Shown: in pieces, positions 16,072 to 25,775 of the stretch | How positions within the stretch are numbered: position 1 is the first letter of the stretch | How the letters are laid out: every line of letters starts with the position of its first letter | Source: a virus | Direction: 5' to 3' (one strand) | Length of the DNA: 64,000 nt | Virus record (IMG/VR): IMGVR_UViG_3300031952_000010 | Span: 27,512-91,511 of that record | Translations under genes and position numbers: made by a program | The notes under the pieces: generated by a model | Seen by the model: the letters and a program-made list of their open reading frames with translations, nothing else | What the model was told of the DNA's origin: nothing | Database searches by the model: none

Positions 16072-17517
16072 ATGGAAAAATTAGTCTTTGAAGGGATTTC
16101 CCACAACCTACAATATGTTTTTACTAACAGAGGGGTTTCAAGAATTTCGGAACAATTAAACGATTTAAACGGTAAGAATTATGTTTCTTATACCCATAAC
16201 AACTTAAATGTTGCTATAGATATAATGAAAGAGAATACCGAATTTAAATTTAAAACAGGTAAGTTAGACCTTGTAGAATATGCCGCAGCCCCGAGAAGAT
16301 TCCTAAATAATATTATTGAAATATTTCAACCTGAGAATTCCATATCTTTAATTAAAGAGTGGGAAACTATTTTTGGTGGTGATTTATTATTAATTAACGA
16401 ATCTGTTGATAGTTTAATAGTTGAATCAAGAATTAACGAATCATGGGAGTCATTCAAGATTCTTTTAGAACAATGGTATAATCCTGCCGATTGGGCTAGA
16501 GGAATTGCTAAAGGTGCTGAGAACGTTTATAATTACGGTAAAGAAAAAGTACAACAATTTAAAAAATGGGGTGGAGAACAAGTAAAACAAATACAACAAA
16601 AAGGTATTTGGAATTACGCTAAAGAAAAAGGTGCCGCTCTTTGGGACACCGTTAAAAATGCCGTTAAATCCGCATATAAATGTTTATCAAATAATTTTGT
16701 TGAGTGTTTAATGGAGGGTATTAGAGGAGCGGTTATGTCAGCTGGTGGAGTTGCGGTATTAACAGGTATATCTATGATTCCCGCTATTGGTCAAATACCG
16801 ACAGTTATTATTTTTGGGGCATTACTTCTTTGGGATTTATATAAAATGATGAGTGGTAAATATGAATCGGGGGAATATCAATGGTCTGTTATGGATATTG
16901 TAATTGACGCTATTTCATTATTATTACCTGCCTTGGGTAAAGTTGTTAAAGCAGCAACCATGGGGATTAAAAGTTTTGCTAGTTTAGGTAAAGCTGCGGT
17001 TTCTAAAGGAGGAGTATTATTAAAAGTATTTAACGCCATTAAAGGTGGAATAGTTAAATTGGGTGGTTATATAACACAAGCAGCTACTTGGTTAGGTGAG
17101 AAATTAGGAATGACCACATTAAAAAGTTGGGGGTCAAGAGCTACCTCTCAATTAAGTAAAATAACTGATGATATGGTTGCAGGTAGTGGAGGTAAAATCG
17201 CCACAAAAGCTTCAACCAAAATTAAACCTGTTAGTGTAGGCCAAAAAGTTAAAAGTGGTTTAAACAAAGCGTATAGACCTGATTTAGGTAAGGCAATTCC
17301 TGCTAAAGGTGTTATTGTTAAATCAGCAGGTAACGCATTTTTAGTTACAACGGCAATTTGTGCGGCGTTAGGATTAAATGGGGCAACATGTACCGAAAAA
17401 ATAGAAAATGGTGAAGTTACACCTGAACAATACGAGGCGGCAAAAAAACAAGCGGATATTGACATGTCTAATGCGATGGCTGCGGATGACAGTGGACTTG
17501 ACTTAATGGCACTTTAA
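16072..17517 (+). CDS. large putative internal virion / membrane-active protein
   Basis: 481-aa protein. The first 130 residues are soluble and contain INESVDSLIVESRINESW, a repeated IxES motif. The rest alternates amphipathic helices (NYGKEKVQQFKKWGGEQVKQ) with hydrophobic stretches (GGVAVLTGISMIPAIGQIPTVIIFGALLLWDLY; VMDIVIDAISLLLPALGKVV; NAFLVTTAICAALGL). This is reminiscent of pore-forming or ejection proteins. Located in a run of large late genes with TATTTAT 13 nt upstream. Possibly injected with the DNA; unproven. Confidence 0.6.
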   Translation: MEKLVFEGISHNLQYVFTNRGVSRISEQLNDLNGKNYVSYTHNNLNVAIDIMKENTEFKFKTGKLDLVEYAAAPRRFLNNIIEIFQPENSISLIKEWETIFGGDLLLINESVDSLIVESRINESWESFKILLEQWYNPADWARGIAKGAENVYNYGKEKVQQFKKWGGEQVKQIQQKGIWNYAKEKGAALWDTVKNAVKSAYKCLSNNFVECLMEGIRGAVMSAGGVAVLTGISMIPAIGQIPTVIIFGALLLWDLYKMMSGKYESGEYQWSVMDIVIDAISLLLPALGKVVKAATMGIKSFASLGKAAVSKGGVLLKVFNAIKGGIVKLGGYITQAATWLGEKLGMTTLKSWGSRATSQLSKITDDMVAGSGGKIATKASTKIKPVSVGQKVKSGLNKAYRPDLGKAIPAKGVIVKSAGNAFLVTTAICAALGLNGATCTEKIENGEVTPEQYEAAKKQADIDMSNAMAADDSGLDLMAL

Positions 17518-17531
17518 ATTAAATAAAAAAA

Positions 17532-18932
17532 ATGAAAATTATGAACAAAAATGAACAAATAATTGAATCTTTACATAGAGTTAAATTGTTAATGGGGTAT
17601 AAATCCACAATGACGTTAACTGAAAATGTTGAAAACCTAAAAGACTCTTTTATTAATGAGTCAATTATTATCACAGAAGGTGCAGGTAAACCTTTACTTA
17701 CGGCTTTATTTGGTGGTGTGGATGATGCGGTAAGAGCAGCCTCTATTTTGGCAAAAGACGCCAAATACGTTGCGGCAACAAAGTCTATTGACGATGCAAT
17801 TGCCGTTACAGGTAAAATAGCTCAAACTGATGGTAGGATACTAACAAAATCAAAGGATATTATCACGGCTATGGAGAAAGGGACTTTAAGTACTGCTGGG
17901 GTTAACCAATTAAAGGCAGGATTTTTAAAAAGTGGTAATCTTGGACCTGAACTTAGAAACACATTAGTTAATCAAGCCTCAGTTGACGCTAGAAATATTA
18001 AAGCTTTCCAAGGGATGACTCAGCAAGAAATAAAAGACGTATTAGTTAAAAAGGGGTTTAACACAGGAATTGCCGATGACATAGCAACACAAATACATCC
18101 TAAAGTTGGTGGTAAATTACCTGTCAAAGGTAATACAACAACTAAAGGTAAAACAAATGCTAAGGGTAAAAATACTACACCAGCAAGAAAAACTAGAGTA
18201 AAACCTGGCTCAAGAACTTACAAACCAGACCCAAGTAAAGTTACTGTTTGGGAAACTATCAAAGGTAGAATCGTGGGATTGACAAGAGGAAAAATATTTA
18301 AATATTTATTAATCGCTGGTGGTTTATACTTAGTATACAAATGGTGGACAGATGAAGGTTCTGCTCCGTTCCCTGATTGTATTTCAAAAAACATTCCTCA
18401 GGAAGATTTTGAAAAAATGGTTAGTGACGGTTTAGATTATGTCTTAATTACTGACACAGGAAATACAACTATTGACCAAAATGGTGGTGGTAGATTCTTT
18501 GATGATAAAAAATTCACAACAGGTAACGGTAAATATAGTGGAACTTGGAGTGAAAAAGATGGTGGTATAGTAATCTCTGTTAGTGGAACTGATTATTCTA
18601 TATCGTGTGAAGGTATGAGTGATAGTGATGACGATAATGATAATGGTGATGGTGGTGGTGATTCAGTAACTACTTATAGAGTATGTGACAGTTTCCCATT
18701 AACTAAAGGTTGTAAAGGTGGTAAAGTAAGTGAATTCCAAAAATGTATTGGAGTTAGTGCTGACGGTAAATTTGGACCTAAAACAGAACAAGGATTAAAA
18801 GATAAAGGACACGACATTATAGTAACTCAAGAGGTATACGATAAGATTCTTAAGAATTGTGGAAAAAGTAATAGTGACATCAATCCAAACGCACCTAAAC
18901 CTGATGCAGGTTCACCTGATGACGATAAATAA
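17532..18932 (+). CDS. putative virion protein with PG-binding-like C-terminus
   Basis: 466-aa protein. The N-terminus (MNKNEQIIESLHRVKLLMGYKSTMTLTEN) is the clearest example of the shared motif; the start may be at this second Met (17541). One TM-like helix (IFKYLLIAGGLYLVYKWW) lies near residue 265. A C-terminal segment (LTKGCKGGKVSEFQKCIGVSADGKFGPKTEQGLKDKG) matches the PG_binding_1 repeat with two extra cysteines. A Ser/Gly/Asp-rich linker separates them. It may anchor to peptidoglycan during DNA entry. Confidence 0.65.
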   Translation: MKIMNKNEQIIESLHRVKLLMGYKSTMTLTENVENLKDSFINESIIITEGAGKPLLTALFGGVDDAVRAASILAKDAKYVAATKSIDDAIAVTGKIAQTDGRILTKSKDIITAMEKGTLSTAGVNQLKAGFLKSGNLGPELRNTLVNQASVDARNIKAFQGMTQQEIKDVLVKKGFNTGIADDIATQIHPKVGGKLPVKGNTTTKGKTNAKGKNTTPARKTRVKPGSRTYKPDPSKVTVWETIKGRIVGLTRGKIFKYLLIAGGLYLVYKWWTDEGSAPFPDCISKNIPQEDFEKMVSDGLDYVLITDTGNTTIDQNGGGRFFDDKKFTTGNGKYSGTWSEKDGGIVISVSGTDYSISCEGMSDSDDDNDNGDGGGDSVTTYRVCDSFPLTKGCKGGKVSEFQKCIGVSADGKFGPKTEQGLKDKGHDIIVTQEVYDKILKNCGKSNSDINPNAPKPDAGSPDDDK

Positions 18933-18945
18933 AACAAATACTATA

Positions 18946-20688
18946 ATGAAAAATAAAAATTTAATAAGAGAACAAGTTGAGGTGGCATGTTTACAAGCTT
19001 TCCCAAATAATAAAAATCTATTTACCGCGTGTGCAGCAGGATGTTTTACGGATAAAGCGTCAGGAACATTGTTTGCAAAACAAACAACAATTAAAGACGG
19101 CCCAAACGCAGGTGTTTACGCATATAAAGAATCGGTACAAAGTCCTGGAACATATTATTTCTATAAAGACAATATTGATATCACAACAGGTCTTGGTGGA
19201 ACTAAGTTAAAGGGTAATATGGATAAACAAGAACCTGCTGGTCAATGGCCATGTAGTTTGTTGACCAATATTATGGCGGCAACATTAAGTCCTAAAATTA
19301 AATTGGCGGTTGACGCATTAAAGGCGGCGACTAAATCTGAAATAGTTCCTTATCAAGACGTAACAGGTGCTGACACTATGAGTGGTAAATACAAGTTAAT
19401 GAAATTACAAGATGTACCACAAATTAAAGAAAGAAGTTTAGATTTATCTCCTGACTTGGCGGCAAGACAAGGTGATATCTTTGTATGGGTTTTACAACAA
19501 GGAAAGGTTCAATATCAAGGTAATAGAGCTGAAGAAATTATTTCAGGAATGACAAAAAATGGATGGACTGAAGGTAGATTACCCGCAGAACAAGCTGGAA
19601 CCGAAATTAACTTACAAACATCACCAATTGACACTGCTACAAAAGAACCTAAATACGCAGCAGAATTTAAATCACCATTTTACATGTATAAATTATACAG
19701 TGAAATGAAACCATCTGAGGTTTTAACTAGTATGAAAACTCAAGTTAAAAAAGCGGGAACAGACTATAGTAAAAGTAGTTGTAGAAAAACAATCAACAAC
19801 TATTATGACATTTATGATAAAGGTGGATTGAACATGTCTCAACAAGAGATTAACATATTCAAACCAATTGTTGCAACATGTATTAATAATAACCGTACAT
19901 CGTTTGGTGGTAATATGACGGATAAAATGAATACTGTTTGGAACGCAACACCTAAGAACGGTTTAACGTTTGAAGTAAAAAGTTCTATCCAACAAAAAGC
20001 TCAAAACGAATCTAACGAAATTAAATTGAAAAATATGATTAGAGAGAATTTAGTTAGTCTTTCTGAATCTAAACAAAAAACATTATTAGGTGAACAAAAT
20101 ATTATCACAACAAGATTTGGTATTATTAAAGAAAGTGGTAAACCTAAAAATAGAAGTCAAAGACTAAAATTAACAGATGAGTTAATTTCAGAAACATTTT
20201 ATTTAAATTCTCAAGGATTTAATAATGAATTAATTAATGAAGAATTTTTAGATGTTATTAAAGGTTTATTTGGTAATGCTGGTGAAGGAGTATTTAATTA
20301 TATTAAAGAAAGATTTGCAAGTTTTATTGTTACTAAGTTAACACCGATGGACCCTGATGGATGGGCAGCAAACATACTTATCACTGCAGTCGGTAACATT
20401 CCAATCGGAGATTATATGACAGGTAAAGTATTCAGTTGTGATTACATAAGTGATGTTTTATCTAAGTCTGTCGCTGAAGGAGCATTAAGAAAAGTACAAC
20501 ACGATAAAGGAATGGGTGGACCATTATATGACATATTAAGAAACGCGATTGTTGAATCGTTAGAAGACACCAAATTTGGTTCGGCTATTGAAAACGCAAT
20601 CGGTGATTTGGTTTGTCCTTTATTAGGGGGAATTCAGAGTAAAATGAATTTAGCGGGTGACGCTATGAAAGAGAAAGCACTAAGTTAA
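18946..20688 (+). CDS. large putative virion protein
   Basis: 580-aa protein; ATG 18946 follows the upstream stop by 13 nt. The first 330 residues are Lys/Ala-rich with several Cys (MKNKNLIREQVEVACLQAFPNNKNLFTACAAGC). The middle has serial IxE/ES motifs (MIRENLVSLSESKQKTLLGEQ, RFGIIKES, LTDELISETF). The C-terminus (FLDVIKGLFGNAGEGVFNYIKERFASFIVTKL...) is helical. The IxE/LxE sites are what T4-type prohead protease cuts, so processing is plausible. No enzyme domain recognised. Confidence 0.6.
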   Translation: MKNKNLIREQVEVACLQAFPNNKNLFTACAAGCFTDKASGTLFAKQTTIKDGPNAGVYAYKESVQSPGTYYFYKDNIDITTGLGGTKLKGNMDKQEPAGQWPCSLLTNIMAATLSPKIKLAVDALKAATKSEIVPYQDVTGADTMSGKYKLMKLQDVPQIKERSLDLSPDLAARQGDIFVWVLQQGKVQYQGNRAEEIISGMTKNGWTEGRLPAEQAGTEINLQTSPIDTATKEPKYAAEFKSPFYMYKLYSEMKPSEVLTSMKTQVKKAGTDYSKSSCRKTINNYYDIYDKGGLNMSQQEINIFKPIVATCINNNRTSFGGNMTDKMNTVWNATPKNGLTFEVKSSIQQKAQNESNEIKLKNMIRENLVSLSESKQKTLLGEQNIITTRFGIIKESGKPKNRSQRLKLTDELISETFYLNSQGFNNELINEEFLDVIKGLFGNAGEGVFNYIKERFASFIVTKLTPMDPDGWAANILITAVGNIPIGDYMTGKVFSCDYISDVLSKSVAEGALRKVQHDKGMGGPLYDILRNAIVESLEDTKFGSAIENAIGDLVCPLLGGIQSKMNLAGDAMKEKALS

Positions 20689-20771
20689 TTAGTGTTTAAC
20701 TAACCTTCGGAGTAGAATCCGAAAGGGATAAACCATCTAAAAGAAAGGGGGGTATTCCAAATCTAGCAAAG

Positions 20772-20794
20772 AGGTGTCGTAAGACACCTTTTTG
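20772..20794 (+). terminator. Rho-independent terminator
   Basis: AGGTGTC-GTAA-GACACCT then TTTTTG. An extra TTCGGA-GTAGAA-TCCGAA hairpin lies at 20705-20723 in the 3' UTR. Confidence 0.85.
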
Positions 20795-20797
20795 TTT

Positions 20798-21289
20798 TTA
20801 CTTAAATGTCAATTTAAATTCTTCCCAAATACCTGTAATAGAGGGATTAATTACTTCAGAAAATAATGAAGGTTCAAAAGGTCTATAAGGTAATCTCAAG
20901 TTGGCTTCTTCAGGAGTTCTATTACCTTTATGTTTATTACAATTAGAACAACAAGTAACTAAATTAGTCCATAGATTATTACCACCACGTGATTTTGGTA
21001 TTACGTGGTCAATAGTTAAATTTTTTTTAACACCACAATATACACACGAATAATTATCTCTCTTAAACAATCTTTGACGATTAATTCTAAGATTTCTTAC
21101 CCTGTATTTAACGTAGTTTAATAAACGAATAATTAACGGTCTAACGTGTGTTTCATATCCTGATAGTATTGGTATCTCAGATGACTTTAAAACCTCTGCC
21201 TTACCTTTACTAACGAGTATAAACCCTCGAATAACTGTAGTTACGTTAATCGGGGTATAATCAGAATTTAAAACTAATACTTTATCCAT
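20798..21289 (-). CDS. HNH endonuclease
   Basis: 163-aa protein. The C-terminal half is an HNH domain: two CxxC knuckles (CVYCG and CSNCN) with catalytic LTIDHVIPKSRGG (DH) and NLWTNLVTCC (N). The N-terminal part (KVLVLNSDYTPINVTTVIRGFILVSKGKAEVL) is characteristic of the bacterial and phage HNH family often linked to restriction-like or homing nucleases. It faces the opposite way to the preceding late genes. Could be a free-standing homing nuclease; target unknown. Confidence 0.9.
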   Translation of the reverse strand: MDKVLVLNSDYTPINVTTVIRGFILVSKGKAEVLKSSEIPILSGYETHVRPLIIRLLNYVKYRVRNLRINRQRLFKRDNYSCVYCGVKKNLTIDHVIPKSRGGNNLWTNLVTCCSNCNKHKGNRTPEEANLRLPYRPFEPSLFSEVINPSITGIWEEFKLTFK

Positions 21290-21324
21290 AATAACGTAAG
21301 TTTAGTGTATTTTTTCGATAAAAC

Positions 21325-21357
21325 AAAAAAAGGGTACAATTTCTTACACCCTTTTTT
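21325..21357 (-). terminator. terminator of the sugar block
   Basis: AAAGGGT / ACCCTTT stem flanked by A and T runs, so potentially bidirectional; it follows the dehydrogenase gene on the minus strand. Confidence 0.65.
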
Positions 21358-21401
21358 ATAAGTTTTTATAATTTATGATTTTATTTGTTATAAAGAGGTT
21401 A

Positions 21402-22226
21402 TTAATCTGAAACCGCCCGACCCTTTAAAGATTTCCAATCTTGTTCAGGTCTAACCTCTAAATTAGTTTTCCAAGTTGCTTCAAGAATATTCATTGAGCA
21501 ACCCACTTCATTTGCCATAGTAATCAATGCGTTAATGTCTTTAGGAAAACAAGTTCCTCCAAACCCTAATTTACCATCAGGGCCTGGAACGTGTAAATGA
21601 GAATCCCCAATCCTTCCATCGGAAGCAAACCCATATAATGCTTTATCCCAATTAATCCCAATATTGGTCGCCAATCTATAATATTCGTTCATAAGACCAA
21701 CTTTAGCCGCAAAAAAAGTGTTGTTCATATATTTTACAAACTCAGCGGTTTTTGAATCCATATGAATGATGTGTCTATTCATAAACCTATCATTAAATAA
21801 TACTTCAACTTTTTTAGTCAATTTTTCATCTCCACCAAAAATAATTCTTGCTTGAGTTAACATATCTAATTTTGCAGTTCTCTCAGTTAAGAACTCAGGT
21901 GAGAATATTATGTTATAACTGTATTTCTCAATTAGTTGGTTTGTTGTTCCTGGTAATACAGTTGACTTAATGATGAAAATAGTATCTTCTTTTGGAGAAA
22001 CCGATTCAAAAAAGTTTTCAATGAATGATAAATCTTGAGACCCGTCAGTCGACATTGGGGTTGGTAAACATATAAAAATGAATTCCTGTTCCATCACTTC
22101 ATTCAAAGTATTAGTCGTTTTTAATGGGTTGATATCATAGACTTTAACTTCAGATGTTGGACTAAACGCGAATGCAATAGTTTCTCCAACAAAACCATTA
22201 CCTATAACTCCTACTGTTTTTTTCAT
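21402..22226 (-). CDS. UDP-glucose/GDP-mannose dehydrogenase family protein, short form
   Basis: 274-aa protein. N-terminal Rossmann motif GVIGNGFVGETIAFAF; FICLPTPMSTDGSQD; STVLPGTT; FSPEFLTERTA; and the catalytic Cys in GFGGTCFPKD. These are the landmarks of UDP-sugar 6-dehydrogenases, which oxidise UDP-glucose to UDP-glucuronate with NAD+. The protein stops soon after the catalytic Cys, so the usual C-terminal UDP-binding domain (about 120-150 aa) is absent. It may bind substrate differently or be impaired. It lies with glycosyltransferases and probably supplies a sugar for surface glycans. Confidence 0.88.
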   Translation of the reverse strand: MKKTVGVIGNGFVGETIAFAFSPTSEVKVYDINPLKTTNTLNEVMEQEFIFICLPTPMSTDGSQDLSFIENFFESVSPKEDTIFIIKSTVLPGTTNQLIEKYSYNIIFSPEFLTERTAKLDMLTQARIIFGGDEKLTKKVEVLFNDRFMNRHIIHMDSKTAEFVKYMNNTFFAAKVGLMNEYYRLATNIGINWDKALYGFASDGRIGDSHLHVPGPDGKLGFGGTCFPKDINALITMANEVGCSMNILEATWKTNLEVRPEQDWKSLKGRAVSD

Positions 22227-22297
22227 ATTTATAATTTAAAAATGATTATATGTATATATAATTATAGTAATAATAGTTAAATGGAAATCAACATAAA

Positions 22298-22984
22298 TTA
22301 CGATTCTTTAGACCACTTTTTGTTGTGTTTAACTTTAGTGAATAAAAATTTATTGGAATAAACATTACCAAAACCTTTTATAGTATTAATAGGTAATCCT
22401 ACTTTCCATGATGAGTAAACTTGGGATAACTGGTCCCTACCACTATGATTTTTAATTTCATTCCACCAAACATCATTAAAGTCATTAACTATCTTATTAT
22501 TTTTTCTAAACATAAATCCTGATTGAAATAACCCAAAATTTTCAGGATACCCTTCATTCCTATATTTTAACATTTGGGTATCAACAACCTCAGGGAGTTC
22601 TAAATTTAGTTTAGAAACTTTCGCACCTTCTTTGTAAATACAATTTCTTTCATCATGTTGGTATAACATAAGGTCTTTATCTGTAAACCCAATTGTTTTA
22701 ATCATTTCATTAACATCCTTAAATTTATAATCAAAACAATGGTCAATCCATATACTAATATCATGTTTAGGTAATACTTTATGAGGATTGGTTTTAAGGT
22801 ACCTGGCTTTAAGTCGAGAATCGAAACTATCGTCAATAAAATCTATATGGTTAACTTCCCATATATCTGATTTGAAATATTTGTTATCTGTGAATAAAAT
22901 ATATCTTACATTTGGGTCATAATTTTTGGGGTTCTTAAACATATCGTATCCCCCAATATTTACACTATAAATTATTATTTTCAT
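22298..22984 (-). CDS. glycosyltransferase, DUF616/TOD1-like
   Basis: 228-aa protein starting MKIIIYSVNIGGYD, with YILFTDNKYF, RLKARYLKTNPHKVLPKHDISIWID and a later FQSGFMFRK. This fits the TOD1/MUCI70 (DUF616) GT-A family. The WID takes the place of the usual DxD motif. It overlaps the next upstream gene by 4 nt, so these genes are translated as a unit. Substrate unknown. Confidence 0.75.
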   Translation of the reverse strand: MKIIIYSVNIGGYDMFKNPKNYDPNVRYILFTDNKYFKSDIWEVNHIDFIDDSFDSRLKARYLKTNPHKVLPKHDISIWIDHCFDYKFKDVNEMIKTIGFTDKDLMLYQHDERNCIYKEGAKVSKLNLELPEVVDTQMLKYRNEGYPENFGLFQSGFMFRKNNKIVNDFNDVWWNEIKNHSGRDQLSQVYSSWKVGLPINTIKGFGNVYSNKFLFTKVKHNKKWSKES

Positions 22985-23754
22985 TTATAAGAGTCGTTAA
23001 TTATTTTTATTATGTTTTTAATCGGGTCTGAAAAGGTTGGTTCTATTCTTTTAAAATATTTTGAGTTACTGAATTCATCCCATTGATTTTTCCAATCGGA
23101 TAAATCCCACCCTAATTTATCATTTGGGTTCCTATTTAATGAAGTATGAATCCCATGAACTGGCCTATAGGTTAATTCTTCATTAAAATTAGGGTATTTT
23201 TTACCAATCAATTTATGTAGAAACACCTCATCTAAAGATAAATACCCTTGTTTAATCAAATCAGTAAAATCGGGTATTGGGTAATAGTTCTCGTAAGGGG
23301 TAAAATGTAAACCTGATAATTTTTTTTGATTGGTCTTTTTATCTTTAATTTTTCTCACCATATTTGAATACGGTTGATTATTATTAGACATATTTTGAAT
23401 ATGTATTTCATGAAATTTTGGTTCCATTACTATTATGTCAATATCTGAAATATAAACATATTTTGATTTAACAATTGGTTCCGAATAAAATCTAACCGTA
23501 TTTGGGATGGTTTCATAATATCTACCATCTAAAGTTTTTCCATCAAAATCAACTTCTCTAATTAAAAATCGATTTGGGTACTTTTGTTTTAACATACAGA
23601 TAGAAGTTTGTATTGGTTTGTAGTTGACAATGTCAACCCCAATCTCAACAAAACATTCGTCGTTATAGTATAAGTTTGAAAGTATAAATAAAGGGATAAA
23701 ATCTTTATAAATTCCGTTACAACAAGTGAATACATTAACTATTACATTTTCCAT
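22981..23754 (-). CDS. glycosyltransferase-like protein with DxD motif
   Basis: 257-aa protein (MENVIVNVFTCCNGIYKDFIPLFILSNLYYNDECFVEIGVD...). A YISDIDIIVMEP segment supplies the DxD metal site of GT-A transferases, and the overall pattern recalls GT8-like enzymes. The start at MENV was chosen because the upstream gene ends 2 nt before it; an earlier start would overlap. Likely acts with its neighbours on a surface or virion glycan. Confidence 0.65.
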   Translation of the reverse strand: MENVIVNVFTCCNGIYKDFIPLFILSNLYYNDECFVEIGVDIVNYKPIQTSICMLKQKYPNRFLIREVDFDGKTLDGRYYETIPNTVRFYSEPIVKSKYVYISDIDIIVMEPKFHEIHIQNMSNNNQPYSNMVRKIKDKKTNQKKLSGLHFTPYENYYPIPDFTDLIKQGYLSLDEVFLHKLIGKKYPNFNEELTYRPVHGIHTSLNRNPNDKLGWDLSDWKNQWDEFSNSKYFKRIEPTFSDPIKNIIKIINDSYK

Positions 23755-23755
23755 A

Positions 23756-24325
23756 TTATAATAAGTGGGATTTATTATTTTGATTACCACCACGATACCA
23801 ATGTTGTACGTAGATTCCCTTCATTAATCCAACTTTTAATTTCGCATGAATTGCTTTGATATGTATGTCGTTATCTATTGATAACATTTTATCTTCTTTA
23901 AAACCCCCAAGACGTTCCCAAACAGATTTTTTAATTAAAATAATAACACCGCTAAATAATTGTTTATTTGTAATATCCGTAACTTCGGTACTATATGTTT
24001 CCCACATTTTTTTACCAAATTCTCTGTGGTATGTTTGGTTATCATTTTTTTGGTCAATACCTGGTGCAATTTGATGAGGGCACCCAATCCTATTTGTTAC
24101 ACAAGTGAAAATAGAATATTGTGGATTTTTTTCAATAACCAACTCAATATATTTACCAAAAAAATGAGTAGTATGTACCGCATCACCATCAATAAAACAA
24201 ACCCAATCATTGGTTCTTACTAATGACATAGTTTCGTTATAAGACTTACCAATATTTTTATTGGAGTTCCAAGGTATGGAATGAAAAACTCTTGGTTTTG
24301 GTGGTACGAATGTATTTTCTGTCAT
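23756..24325 (-). CDS. family 2-like glycosyltransferase
   Basis: 189-aa protein with a GT-A core: KSYNETMSLVRTNDWVCFIDGDAVHTT (DGD metal site) and a later GGFKEDKMLSIDNDIHIKA acceptor region. It is shorter than typical GT2 enzymes and lacks the N-terminal nucleotide-binding strand, so part of the donor site may come from elsewhere. First gene of the minus-strand sugar unit ending at 21402. Confidence 0.75.
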   Translation of the reverse strand: MTENTFVPPKPRVFHSIPWNSNKNIGKSYNETMSLVRTNDWVCFIDGDAVHTTHFFGKYIELVIEKNPQYSIFTCVTNRIGCPHQIAPGIDQKNDNQTYHREFGKKMWETYSTEVTDITNKQLFSGVIILIKKSVWERLGGFKEDKMLSIDNDIHIKAIHAKLKVGLMKGIYVQHWYRGGNQNNKSHLL

Positions 24326-24393
24326 ATTATCTTATATTACTACAAGTAAATTAAACAATCACTTGTATTTATAAATATAGATACCCCCTGTTT

Positions 24394-25449
24394 ATGAAAT
24401 TAGTAATCGTATCAACGTTTTGGAATTCCGAAAAATTTGTTTCGGATTGTATTAAATCTTTAAAAAACCAATATTACACAAATTTTGTGTCATATATGAT
24501 TGATGATATGTCAACCGACAAATCATACGATGTTGCCAAAAAAGAAATTGGTGATGATGAACGTTTTATTCTTATTAAAAACACTGAAAAAAAATATAAA
24601 ACTAAAAACTTTATAGATGTTATTCGTAATAACGTAAATATTGATTGGGATGATGTCATTATTGAATTGGATGGGGATGACCAATTAAATGATAATTTTG
24701 TGTTAGGTTTAATTAATAAAACTTATACTGACCCTAATATTTGGATTTGTGGTTCTAAATGGAAAGACAAAAAAGGTGGGACTATGAAGTATGGTCGTGC
24801 AAATGCAGATAAACCTAGAAGTACATCTTGGAACTTTTCTCATATGAGAACTTATCGAGCATTTTTATTCAGAATGATAAAAGACGAACATTTAAGGTAT
24901 AACGGGCAATATTTTAAAGCTGCGGTAGATTTAGGTATTGGGATACCTATGTTAGAAATGTCAGGTAATGAACATTATTATTTCTTAGATGAGGTAACCT
25001 ATCTTTACACATGGCACGACCATCAATCTTATTCTAAAAATAGTTCTTTTGGGGATTCTAAATTACAAGGTCTTACCGCAAAACATATATACCAATTACC
25101 TGTTTATAAAAAATTGGTTATTGGTGACAGTGATGTTAAAACGAATGTAGTTGTTGAAAATTCTCCGACTTCTATGGACTTAATAAATAATATATTAACG
25201 GATAAACCGTTTAACCCAAAACCATCATCACTTAATTATGATTTAATTAATCAAATTAAGAATAACAAAAATGTTTATAACCCCAAAGAAAACATTAAAC
25301 CTATTAGAGAGAATACCCCGTTAGATAGGAATAAATTAGTTGAAATTAAAAAAGGTTCAATTGCTGACCAAGCAAAAAGGGCCTTCATAGAAAAACCTAG
25401 TAGACTAAATCAGACACCAAATATTTTTGGTGGTAGAAAAAGAATGTAA
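24394..25449 (+). CDS. family 2 glycosyltransferase
   Basis: 351-aa protein. GT2 core: MKLVIVSTFWNSEKFVSDCIKSLKNQYYTNF, IDDMSTDKSYDVA (nucleotide site), and IELDGDDQL (DxD). A C-terminal 100-aa tail (from VVVENSPTSMDLIN) is unrelated to GT2 and rich in Asn/Lys/Pro. Divergently transcribed from the minus-strand sugar genes. TATTTAT lies 22 nt before the ATG. Probably decorates virion or host surface glycans. Confidence 0.85.
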   Translation: MKLVIVSTFWNSEKFVSDCIKSLKNQYYTNFVSYMIDDMSTDKSYDVAKKEIGDDERFILIKNTEKKYKTKNFIDVIRNNVNIDWDDVIIELDGDDQLNDNFVLGLINKTYTDPNIWICGSKWKDKKGGTMKYGRANADKPRSTSWNFSHMRTYRAFLFRMIKDEHLRYNGQYFKAAVDLGIGIPMLEMSGNEHYYFLDEVTYLYTWHDHQSYSKNSSFGDSKLQGLTAKHIYQLPVYKKLVIGDSDVKTNVVVENSPTSMDLINNILTDKPFNPKPSSLNYDLINQIKNNKNVYNPKENIKPIRENTPLDRNKLVEIKKGSIADQAKRAFIEKPSRLNQTPNIFGGRKRM

Positions 25450-25456
25450 CCCCACT

Positions 25457-25486
25457 TTGATTATTTCATAATTTATATTATCTTTG
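25457..25486 (+). promoter_or_regulatory. Bacteroidota-type promoter
   Basis: TTG (25457-25459), 19-nt spacer, TATCTTTG (25479-25486), ahead of the 58-aa gene and tRNA-Arg. Confidence 0.75.
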
Positions 25487-25505
25487 TATCATAATTAAAA
25501 AAAAT

Positions 25506-25682
25506 ATGTGGGTAATTGTAAAAATGATGAGAAATCTTAATGGGATTATGATACCTGTTATTATTTTAAATGGACAATCTGAAATTTGGGAATTTAAAAC
25601 TGAATCCGAGGCAAATGAGATGAAAAATATTTTTTCAAAAAATTCTGACTCAGGTTACGAGTACTTAATTAAGAAGATTTAA
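25506..25682 (+). CDS. hypothetical small protein
   Basis: 58-aa protein (MWVIVKMMRNLNGIMIPVIILNGQSEIWEFKTESEANEMKNIF...). It has the pattern of a small beta-beta-alpha fold with no active-site residues. It sits between a good promoter and a tRNA-Arg gene 5 nt downstream, so both are probably on one transcript. Confidence 0.65.
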   Translation: MWVIVKMMRNLNGIMIPVIILNGQSEIWEFKTESEANEMKNIFSKNSDSGYEYLIKKI

Positions 25683-25687
25683 CTTAC

Positions 25688-25761
25688 GGCTCCGTAGCTC
25701 AATTGGACAGAGCAACACACTTCTAATGTGTAGGTTACTGGTTCGAGTCCAGTCGGGGTCA
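25688..25761 (+). tRNA. tRNA-Arg(UCU)
   Basis: Full cloverleaf: acceptor GGCTCCG/CGGGGTC, anticodon loop TTCTAAT (TCT), T-arm CTGG-TTCGAGT-CCAG. Discriminator A; CCA not encoded. It stands alone, 1.6 kb before the first cluster, and reads AGA, a codon rich in AT-biased genomes. Confidence 0.95.
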
Positions 25762-25775
25762 CTAAAATTTATAAT